DNA from: an uncultured bacterium
Lineage (GTDB): Bacteria > Desulfobacterota > Desulfobulbia > Desulfobulbales > Desulfobulbaceae
Direction: 5' to 3'
Length of the DNA stretch: 9,496 bases
NCBI GenBank assembly: GCA_903896915.1
Contig: CAITZN010000248.1
Span: 1-9,496 of the forward strand
Shown: in pieces, positions 1 through 5,463 of the stretch
Layout: the number at the start of each line of letters is the position of its first letter
Position numbering within the stretch: position 1 is the first letter of the stretch
Made by a program: the position numbers and the translations under genes
Notes under the pieces: model-generated
Databases searched by the model: none
What the model was told of the DNA's origin: nothing
Seen by the model: only the letters and a program-made list of their open reading frames with translations

Positions 1-1283
1 CGAATAAACTTAGTGCCCTTGCTGAAAGGTTTACCGGCAATGGAGGCGGCGCGCAGGATGCCATGGAACAAACGGCGGTTGTTGACCACCGAATAGATCG
101 ATTTCTGCAGCAGCGGCACCCCTTGATCTTTGACCAGGCGGCGCCGGAGTTCCATGATCATGCCGGGGATGTCGATCTTGCCGGGGCAGACATCTTTGCA
201 GGCGCCGCATTGGATGCACAGGCCCTGGATATCTTCGGAGCTCTTCAACTCATCGTACCAGGCGGTGAGGATGGTGCCGATGCCGCCGGTATAGACCTTG
301 CCGAAGACATGGCCGCCGACCAGGCGGAAGATCGGGCAGACGTTGAGGCAGGAGGCGCAGCGGATGCACTGCATCGCCTCCTTGAACATCGGATCAGCCG
401 CCATTTCTGTGCGGTGATTGTCCATGAGGATGATATGCAGTTCCTTGATCGAGCCGTCGCTGTTAGGGACCTGGCCGGTGATGATGCTGACGTAGCTGGT
501 CAGCAGCTGGGCAGTGGCGCTCCGCGGCAAAGCCTTGAGGATCGGTGCGATATCCGCGAATTTCTCCACCAGTTTTTCGATACCCACCAGGGCGATATGG
601 ATTTTTGGCAGTGAGGTGACCAGGCGGGCGTTGCCCTCGTTGGTAACCAGGACGATACTGCCGGTTTCAGCCACCGCCATATTGCCGCCGGAGATACCCA
701 TGTCCGCCTTGAGAAACTTGGGCCGCAGTTCATTGCGCGCCACCTTGACCAAGCGAGGAATGTCAGAAGAGAGTCGCTCGTTAATTTCCTTGGAAAACAG
801 CTCGGATACCTCTTCCTTGGTCATGTGAATGGCAGGCATAACCATGTGCGAGGGCGTCTGCCCGGCCAACTGGATGATCCACTCGCCTAGATCGGTCTCG
901 TTGACCTCAATTCCGGCCTTTTCGAGATAGGGATTGAGATGGATCTCCTCGGTAGCCATGGACTTGGATTTGACGATCGACTTAACTTCATTGTCCTTGG
1001 CAACCTTAAGAATGTATTCGCGCACCTTAGCCGGATCATTGGTGCGAAAAACCTTGGCACCCCTTGCTTCGGCATTCTTTAGAAACTGCTCGGACAGCTC
1101 GTCGAGATGGGAAGCCGCGTAGTTTTTCAGGGTCGCGATCTTGCCGCGTAACTCCTCGAAATCAATCCCTTCATAGGCCTTGGCTCGATTGACTTTGTAG
1201 GCTTCAGAAAATTTACCGAGCGCGCCGGTGAGGTTGGCATTGTTCAGGGCCTTATCGATCGACTGCTTGAATTGCTGTTCCAT
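1..1283 (-). CDS. lutB: LutB/LldF-type L-lactate oxidation iron-sulfur protein (partial, C-terminus beyond left edge)
   Basis: This is the LutB (LldF, YkgF) subunit of the LutABC-type complex that oxidises L-lactate to pyruvate in the cytoplasm. The reading frame runs open from ATG at 1283 to the left edge, giving 427 complete codons with no stop. Residues 1 to about 300 look like the LUD (DUF162) domain. Two ferredoxin-type cysteine sets follow: C306, C309, C312, C316-P and C356, C359, C362, C366-P, each expected to hold a [4Fe-4S] cluster. Family members are usually about 460-480 residues, and some sulfate-reducer homologues are longer, with a fused cysteine-rich domain, so what is missing here is either a short tail or a further domain. 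The ATG shares one base with the lutC stop (TGATG on the minus strand), which implies translational coupling. The family call is firm. The substrate is inferred from family and neighbours. Confidence 0.93.
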   Translation of the reverse strand, partial: MEQQFKQSIDKALNNANLTGALGKFSEAYKVNRAKAYEGIDFEELRGKIATLKNYAASHLDELSEQFLKNAEARGAKVFRTNDPAKVREYILKVAKDNEVKSIVKSKSMATEEIHLNPYLEKAGIEVNETDLGEWIIQLAGQTPSHMVMPAIHMTKEEVSELFSKEINERLSSDIPRLVKVARNELRPKFLKADMGISGGNMAVAETGSIVLVTNEGNARLVTSLPKIHIALVGIEKLVEKFADIAPILKALPRSATAQLLTSYVSIITGQVPNSDGSIKELHIILMDNHRTEMAADPMFKEAMQCIRCASCLNVCPIFRLVGGHVFGKVYTGGIGTILTAWYDELKSSEDIQGLCIQCGACKDVCPGKIDIPGMIMELRRRLVKDQGVPLLQKSIYSVVNNRRLFHGILRAASIAGKPFSKGTKFI

Positions 1284-1831
1284 CAGTGGGTCCCTCCCAA
1301 TTGGTCGATAAAGATGATGATGAGCCGCTCTGGTCCGTGGACGCCGATAGTGAGTACGCGTTCGATGTCGGCGGTGCGGCTTGGGCCGGTGACCATGGCG
1401 ATATAGCCGGTTTTGTGCGGTTCAGCGCTGGTCAGCAAGGCGGGCATGTCGGGCAGCAGGGTGCTGGTCGCCACTAGGGCGATATGGATAAACGGCAGGG
1501 TCGAGACCAGGCGTTTGTCGATGGCTGTGGCATCCTGAGCCAGAGTGCCAGTGTCGGCCAGGGCCCAGTCCATCTGGCTGATGCCGATACGGGCCTCGGC
1601 TGCCAGTTCCCGACTTACTTCCAGATGCAGGCCGGGGATGTCTGCCAGTTGCTGGCGGTCGACTCCGGCGAGAAAGGGACAATCGGCCCAAACCGCGCGT
1701 CGCTCGGGCGCATCAGCCACACCCTCGTCTCGCAAGAACCCGATGATGAAATCAAGCGCTTCTGCCTGTGTCGGGAAACGATGCACCTCGGCGCTGACGC
1801 CCTCGGCCCTGGTCTTGAATTGATCGTACAT
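1283..1831 (-). CDS. lutC: LutC/LldG-type lactate utilisation protein (LUD domain)
   Basis: This 182-residue protein has a single LUD (DUF162) domain and corresponds to LutC (LldG, YkgG), a subunit required with LutA and LutB for L-lactate oxidation. The C-terminal half carries the family signature TGPSRTADIE followed by a G-V-H-G-P motif and ends soon after, as in homologues. The frame is open up to 1924, but ATG at 1831 is chosen because AAGGAGG lies just upstream (about 4 bases away), while the upstream extension translates to low-complexity, non-conserved sequence. It is somewhat shorter than Bacillus LutC (about 240 residues). It is the first gene of a leftward operon and overlaps lutB by one base. 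No transmembrane segment or signal peptide is seen. Its biochemical role in the family is poorly defined. Confidence 0.92.
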   Translation of the reverse strand: MYDQFKTRAEGVSAEVHRFPTQAEALDFIIGFLRDEGVADAPERRAVWADCPFLAGVDRQQLADIPGLHLEVSRELAAEARIGISQMDWALADTGTLAQDATAIDKRLVSTLPFIHIALVATSTLLPDMPALLTSAEPHKTGYIAMVTGPSRTADIERVLTIGVHGPERLIIIFIDQLGGTH

Positions 1832-1932
1832 AACCCCTCCTTCCCTCTTTTTTTTAAAACGATCTAAGCCGTTACCGGTTATCCCGGCGCTCAGCATGCA
1901 ACGATAGTATAAAAAAACAAACAAGACGCATG

Positions 1933-1943
1933 TGGTAAAACCA
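1933..1943. promoter_or_regulatory. FadR/LldR-family operator near the lutCB start
   Basis: TGGTAAAACCA is a perfect TGGT-N3-ACCA dyad, fitting the FadR-subfamily pattern TNGTNNNACNA known for LldR and PdhR. The right flank ATT also matches the longer PdhR-type consensus; the left flank does not. It sits at about +5 to +15 of the predicted lutCB promoter. The likely ligand-responsive repressor is the GntR protein encoded at 4423-5142. Confidence 0.7.
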
Positions 1944-1954
1944 ATTTATGGCTC

Positions 1955-1984
1955 ATAGTATTGCATCATGTAACTGCTTGTCAA
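1955..1984 (-). promoter_or_regulatory. Predicted lutCB promoter
   Basis: On the minus strand a perfect -35 box TTGACA (1984-1979) is followed after 18 bases by TACTAT (1960-1955, 4 of 6 matches to TATAAT). The expected start near 1948 gives a leader of about 117 bases to lutC. The operator at 1943-1933 lies just downstream of the expected start, a position suited to repression. The 18-base spacing and imperfect -10 box limit confidence. Confidence 0.5.
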
Positions 1985-2015
1985 TAGGCTTTTTTAAAAT
2001 TAAAATAAAAAAATG

Positions 2016-2043
2016 TTGACAAGTATTTTGCAATTGTTTTAAC
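2016..2043 (+). promoter_or_regulatory. Predicted lctP promoter
   Basis: A perfect -35 box TTGACA (2016-2021) is followed after 16 bases by TTTAAC (2038-2043, 4 of 6 matches to TATAAT). The start of transcription would fall near 2050, giving a leader of about 107 bases. The operator at 2041-2057 overlaps the -10 box and the expected start, so a bound regulator would block RNA polymerase. Confidence 0.55.
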
Positions 2044-2057
2044 TGGTATTACCAATT
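2041..2057. promoter_or_regulatory. FadR/LldR-family operator at the lctP promoter (best match)
   Basis: AACTGGTATTACCAATT differs at a single base (C at 2043) from the 17-base PdhR-type consensus AATTGGT-N3-ACCAATT, and its core TGGT-ATT-ACCA is a perfect dyad. It overlaps the predicted -10 box of lctP. This is the strongest of the three operators in the window. Confidence 0.8.
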
Positions 2058-2097
2058 GATAGAAAGTTAAGTAAAAAAAGGTTCTTCCTGCATGCCC

Positions 2098-2122
2098 GCA
2101 AGCCACACCGACTGTGTGTTGC
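2098..2122 (+). other. Small stem-loop in the lctP leader
   Basis: CACAC (2104-2108) and GTGTG (2114-2118) form a perfect arm pair around the loop CGACT. They are extended by GCAA (2098-2101) pairing with TTGC (2119-2122) across a two-base bulge, for nine pairs in total. No poly-T follows, so it is not a terminator. It could affect mRNA stability or be chance. Confidence 0.3.
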
Positions 2123-2156
2123 TGTTCCATAATACCATCACAAGAGGAGTCTAATT

Positions 2157-4106
2157 ATGCCCTGGATTCAAATCTACACCCCCGCAGCAGGAAGTCTGGG
2201 ATGGTCGGCGCTCATTGCCGCTGTTCCACTGATTGTCATCTTCATCTGTCTTGCTGTCCTGAAGATGAAGGCTCACAAGGCAGCGCTTCTGGCCGTTGCC
2301 TCGGCACTTGCCATAGCGGTCACAGTGTGGGGCATGCCGGCCAAACTGGCCGGACTTGCCTTTGCCCAGGGCGCCGCTTTTGGTCTCTTTCCCGTTTTTT
2401 ACATCGTCCTCACTACGCTTTTCCTCTACAATATCACCGTAAAAGGCGGCCAGTTCGAAATTATTCGAGCCTCGCTAGCCGGCCTGACCGCTGACCGACG
2501 CATCCAGGCCCTGTTGATCGCCTTCTGCTTCGGTGCCTTTATTGAGGGGGCCGCCGGTTTTGGTACACCGGTCGCTATAGCTGGTGCTACTTTGGTCGGC
2601 CTCGGCTTCCGCCCGCTCTACGCCGCCGGCGTCTGCCTGGTTGCCAATACCGCACCCGTGGCCTTCGGCGCTATTGGTATTCCGATTGTGGCCCTGTCCG
2701 CAGTCATGGGCTATGATGACGTCGGCATGATGAAGCTTTCTCGCATGGTCGGTCATCAGTTGCCTTTCCTCTCGGTCATCATCCCCTTCTACGTCATCGT
2801 CATGATGGTCGGCCTGAAAAAGGCATGGGAAGTCATGCCGGCAATTTTGGTCTGCGGTGTCACCTTCGCCCTTGCTCAATTCGTAACAGCCAGCTTTGTC
2901 GGTCCCTATCTGCCGGACATCACCGCATCGCTTGCGGCCATGGCTGCCCTGGTCATCCTGCTGCGCGTCTGGCAGCCCAAAGAAAATTATGTTTTTGATC
3001 ACGAAAAAGCCGCCACCAAGGAAGAGCATAACTACACCGGCGGCCAGATCTTCCGCGCCTGGGCCCCCTATCTTTTCCTCACCCTGATGGTGCTGCTCTG
3101 GGGTCTGCCGTCAGTCAAAACGAGCCTTGATAATTTTGGCAAGGTGGTCATTCCGGTCACCGGACTTGACAATATGATCGTCAAAAAGGTCTCAACCCCC
3201 GAAGTCGGTCTGCAGAAAATTGCTGTGGTCAACGCAGAGATCGACAAGCTGACCGCCACCCTGCCGAAAACCGACGAGAAACTGACCAAGGCTGCGACAC
3301 TGCTCAGTGAACTAAAAACTTTGGAAACAGGCATGGCCACTGTTGAGCAGCAACTCACTGGTAAAGGCGCCATCATGACCGAGGAACGCTCAGCTGCCTT
3401 GCAACCGATTTTCAAGAAAGCCGACGAATTGAAAAAGATGAGCGATGGCCTGGTCAAAGACAAACTGGTGGAAAAAGATCAGTTCAAGAGCCTGACCAAG
3501 GCGCTGACCGATCAGTTGCCCACCAAGATCGCCGCAAAATATAACTTTAACTACCTGTCCGCAGCCGGTACCGCTATCCTGATCGCGGCCTTCCTTTCGG
3601 CCCTGATTTGCGGCGTCAGCTTCGCCAATGTTTTGCAAATCGCTGGCAAAACCCTGTTCGATATGCGTCTTCCTGCTCTGACCGTTGCTTCGGTCCTCGG
3701 CCTGGCCTATGTGATGAACGCCTCGGGCATGACCAACTGTCTGGGCCTGATTTTCACCAAGACCGGCCACTGGTTTCCGTTCCTTGCTCCGATCCTCGGC
3801 TGGCTCGGCGTTTTCCTTACCGGTTCCGACACCTCGAGCAACGTCCTCTTCGGCGGCCTGCAGAAGGCCACGGCTGAGCAACTGGGCATCAGCCCGATCC
3901 TCACTGGCGCCGCCAATACCAGCGGCGGTGTTATGGGCAAGATGATTTCTCCCCAGTCGCTGGCAGTGGCTACCGCAGCCTGCGGCATGGTTGGCGAGGA
4001 AGGTACCCTGTTCCGCTTTACCCTGAAGCACTCTTTGTTCCTGCTCTTCCTGGTCTGCGTCCTGACGTACCTCCAGGCCTACTACCTGCAGTGGATGATT
4101 CCGTAA
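2157..4106 (+). CDS. lctP: Lactate permease, LctP/LldP family, with a large loop insertion
   Basis: This 649-residue polytopic inner-membrane protein belongs to the lactate permease family (LctP/LldP), which imports lactate with protons. Recognisable family stretches include CFGAFIEGAAGFGTPVAI, NTAPVAFGAIGIPI, FLTGSDTSSNVLFGGLQ, GKMISPQSLAVA and a C-terminus ending QAYYLQWMIP, almost as in E. coli LldP. About a dozen hydrophobic segments are visible. The start is supported by GAGGAG at 2144-2149, seven bases upstream. The protein is about 100 residues longer than E. coli LldP (551), and the excess is concentrated at residues about 346-460, a hydrophilic helical stretch between two membrane segments. 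It stands as its own unit between an operator-overlapped promoter and a strong terminator. Family members also carry glycolate, so that substrate is possible, but lutCB and dld next door favour lactate. Confidence 0.96.
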   Translation: MPWIQIYTPAAGSLGWSALIAAVPLIVIFICLAVLKMKAHKAALLAVASALAIAVTVWGMPAKLAGLAFAQGAAFGLFPVFYIVLTTLFLYNITVKGGQFEIIRASLAGLTADRRIQALLIAFCFGAFIEGAAGFGTPVAIAGATLVGLGFRPLYAAGVCLVANTAPVAFGAIGIPIVALSAVMGYDDVGMMKLSRMVGHQLPFLSVIIPFYVIVMMVGLKKAWEVMPAILVCGVTFALAQFVTASFVGPYLPDITASLAAMAALVILLRVWQPKENYVFDHEKAATKEEHNYTGGQIFRAWAPYLFLTLMVLLWGLPSVKTSLDNFGKVVIPVTGLDNMIVKKVSTPEVGLQKIAVVNAEIDKLTATLPKTDEKLTKAATLLSELKTLETGMATVEQQLTGKGAIMTEERSAALQPIFKKADELKKMSDGLVKDKLVEKDQFKSLTKALTDQLPTKIAAKYNFNYLSAAGTAILIAAFLSALICGVSFANVLQIAGKTLFDMRLPALTVASVLGLAYVMNASGMTNCLGLIFTKTGHWFPFLAPILGWLGVFLTGSDTSSNVLFGGLQKATAEQLGISPILTGAANTSGGVMGKMISPQSLAVATAACGMVGEEGTLFRFTLKHSLFLLFLVCVLTYLQAYYLQWMIP

Positions 4107-4130
4107 TAGATACACATGTCTCTTTTCTTG

Positions 4131-4170
4131 CGCAGCCACTCGGGTTCTTCCCCCTTCCCGGGTGGCTGCG
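4131..4170 (+). other. Long hairpin after lctP
   Basis: Arms at 4131-4144 and 4157-4170 form a 14-pair stem, with one G-T wobble, around a 12-base loop. No T-tract follows, so it is not a classical terminator. It lies 24 bases after the lctP stop and just before a true terminator, and may protect the 3' end of the lctP message. Confidence 0.6.
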
Positions 4171-4191
4171 TCTTGAAAAAGGCTTGTGTTG

Positions 4192-4231
4192 CCCCGGGAA
4201 GCCGACTGTTTCGGTTGTCCGGGGTTTTTTT
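4192..4231 (+). terminator. Rho-independent terminator of lctP
   Basis: Arms 4192-4205 and 4211-4224 pair with one mismatch and two G-T wobbles around the loop CTGTT. The outer CCCCGG/CCGGGG clamp is followed directly by seven T residues (4225-4231). This should separate lctP from the downstream regulator gene. Confidence 0.88.
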
Positions 4232-4426
4232 ATGGCGGCTCTGGATTCTTCTCTTAAAAACCTGCCCGGACCTGAGGTCATCAGGAGTTGGGAAAGCGAG
4301 TATTGCCTACTCATATCCATCCCTTGTGCCCCTCTGGCTATGACTATCAGTTGCATTTCGGCCACCCATGGGTTAGAAAAGCTTTTGACCCTGAGAATAA
4401 CTTCACACCCTCACGTGATCTCATGA
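4232..4426 (+). other. Regulator leader with a possible 64-codon ORF
   Basis: This stretch between the lctP terminator and the regulator gene has no recognisable protein. One frame is open from ATG 4232 to TGA 4426 and its stop overlaps the regulator start as ATGA. The predicted peptide resembles no family I know, has no Shine-Dalgarno, and begins right at the terminator T-tract, so it may be chance. Two overlapping short inverted repeats occur here: GACCTGAGGTC at 4269-4279, and CCTGA (4271-4275) with TCAGG (4281-4285). No FadR-type operator and no convincing promoter were found. Confidence 0.25.
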
Positions 4427-5142
4427 AATTCCAGCCGATTAAACCGAAAAAGGTCTCCAGTCAGATTGCCGACCAGATCCGCGAATCGATTCTTGCCGGC
4501 GATTTTACGCCAGGCGATAAACTGCCGCCTGAACGTGAACTGGCCGAGATGTTTGGCGTGTCGCGGCCCTCGGTGCGCGAGGCCCTGAATATCCTGTCCT
4601 CGTCTGGCCTAGTCATGTCGTATCAGGGAGGCGGCACGGTTGTGCTTTCGCTGGTGGATACCGGTCACAGCAACTCGCTGAGCGAGTTGATCAGAACCCA
4701 GCAGGAACGAGCCTTGGAAGTGATTGAAGTGCGCAAATGCATGGAGTCATGGACCGCCTTTTACGCAGCGCAACGTGCGTTGCCAGAGGATTTTCGTCGT
4801 TTGGAAGAAATCCTGGTCGGTATGGAGCGTAATCTGGAAGGCCAGGTGCCCTCTGAGGACCTGGATGCCAATCTCCACATTGTCATCGCCCGTGCTACCC
4901 ACAATATTGTCTGGCTGCACCTGATGCAGAGTATTTTTGACGCTATGAAGGAATTCCAACGGGGCGTCTGGCGGGCAGTGTACCTGACCAATGAGGACCA
5001 CCACCTGCTCTTCACCCATCATGCCGCCATCGTCACGGCCATCCGCAACAGGGATGCCGAAGCGGCCCGCGAAGCGATGATGCATCACCTCAACTTTGCC
5101 GAAAAACGCAGTGTCGCCTATATTGCCGGCACTCCCTCCTGA
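4423..5142 (+). CDS. FadR-subfamily GntR regulator with FCD domain (LldR/PdhR/LutR-like)
   Basis: This 239-residue transcriptional regulator has an N-terminal GntR winged-helix domain (about residues 8-75, with the motifs LPPERELAEMFGVSRPSVREAL and GGGTVV) and a C-terminal FCD ligand-binding domain (about 90-230). The FCD metal-site pattern is present: D148-x3-H152 followed by ATHN (158-161), H199/H200, and H221/H222. Relatives bind lactate, pyruvate, glycolate or other small carboxylates and control the matching catabolic genes. ATG 4423 is chosen because it gives a normal-length N-terminus; the frame continues upstream to TTG 4288, but that extension is unlike the family and the TTG directly abuts its AGGAG. 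ATG 4423 itself lacks a Shine-Dalgarno. The three TGGT-N3-ACCA operators around it make it the probable regulator of lutCB, lctP and dld. That role and lactate as effector are inferred. Confidence 0.93.
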   Translation: MKFQPIKPKKVSSQIADQIRESILAGDFTPGDKLPPERELAEMFGVSRPSVREALNILSSSGLVMSYQGGGTVVLSLVDTGHSNSLSELIRTQQERALEVIEVRKCMESWTAFYAAQRALPEDFRRLEEILVGMERNLEGQVPSEDLDANLHIVIARATHNIVWLHLMQSIFDAMKEFQRGVWRAVYLTNEDHHLLFTHHAAIVTAIRNRDAEAAREAMMHHLNFAEKRSVAYIAGTPS

Positions 5143-5337
5143 CAGCAGTTCGCTACCCTTTTTTTTCAGTTCCCTAACTGCACCCTGCTACCACGCTGCC
5201 CGCCAGTTTTAACAGGCCTGTCGGCCCGCCTCACTGTGCCGTTTTGGAGTGGTTGCCCTGTATTCTGCTCCGGCCCCTCTGATTTCCCTTTTTTTTCTCT
5301 AAGATGCTGTTGCTTGGGGTTATCCGCAATATTTTAT

Positions 5338-5364
5338 TTGACAGATACCTTTCCAAGTGATAAT
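5338..5364 (+). promoter_or_regulatory. Predicted dld operon promoter
   Basis: A perfect -35 box TTGACA (5338-5343) and a -10 box GATAAT (5359-5364, 5 of 6 matches) are separated by a short 15-base spacer. Transcription would begin near 5371, inside the operator at 5365-5375, leaving a leader of about 90 bases. The short spacer is a weakness of the call. Confidence 0.5.
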
Positions 5365-5375
5365 TGGTAAGACAA
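5365..5375. promoter_or_regulatory. FadR/LldR-family operator at the dld promoter
   Basis: TGGTAAGACAA fits TNGTNNNACNA. The left half extends to a perfect AATTGGT, while the right half deviates (ACAACAA against ACCAATT). It begins directly after the predicted -10 box, the same architecture as at lctP and lutCB. Confidence 0.6.
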
Positions 5376-5463
5376 CAATACCGTAGAAATTGGACTGATC
5401 ACTGCGGCGACACCTTGCGAAAGTGACAGCAATCGGCATAAAAGCGCACTAGAGGAGAACACG

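Larger units (their letters stand above)
1832..2156. other. Divergent regulatory region between lutCB and lctP
   Basis: This 325-base AT-rich stretch has no credible gene. It carries outward-facing sigma-70-like promoters for lutCB and lctP, two FadR-family operators (1933-1943 and 2044-2054) and leaders of roughly 100 bases on both sides. The local drop in GC compared with the flanking genes fits a promoter region. A second -10-like TATACT on the minus strand (1911-1906) lacks a convincing -35 box. Confidence 0.8.
5143..5463 (+). other. Non-coding region between the regulator and the dld operon
   Basis: No gene is supported in these 321 bases. It contains T-tracts at 5159-5166 and 5289-5296 without a clear preceding hairpin, a perfect ten-base palindrome ACAGGCCTGT at 5212-5221, and then the predicted dld promoter and operator (5338-5375). 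The lack of a convincing terminator leaves open some read-through from the regulator gene into dld. Confidence 0.6.

Noticed and set aside
63..614. Open frame of 183 codons on the plus strand opposite lutB
   Set aside because: It is antisense to well-conserved LutB coding sequence including both cysteine clusters, and its translation is an Asp/Ala-rich shadow with no domain.
1832..1924. N-terminal extension of lutC to 1924
   Set aside because: The extension crosses an A/T-rich run and lacks conservation, while ATG 1831 has a strong AAGGAGG site.
2058..2156. Possible riboswitch in the lctP leader
   Set aside because: Only one small stem-loop is visible, with no known aptamer core and no terminator or anti-terminator arrangement.
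2475..3029. Open frame of 184 codons on the minus strand opposite lctP
   Set aside because: It is a His/Asp/Gly-rich shadow of conserved permease codons with no recognisable motif.
3390..4139. Open frame of 249 codons on the minus strand opposite lctP
   Set aside because: It mirrors the permease C-terminus, its translation is Gln/Gly/Glu-rich shadow sequence, and it would begin inside the region of the lctP 3' hairpin with no ribosome site.
4288..4422. N-terminal extension of the regulator from TTG 4288
   Set aside because: The AGGAG directly abuts the TTG with no spacer, the extra 45 residues are unlike GntR proteins, and ATG 4423 gives the usual length. It is retained only as an alternative.
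5143..5170. Possible terminator of the regulator gene before the T8 run at 5159-5166
   Set aside because: Only a three-pair stem (AGC/GCT) precedes the T-tract, too weak to call.
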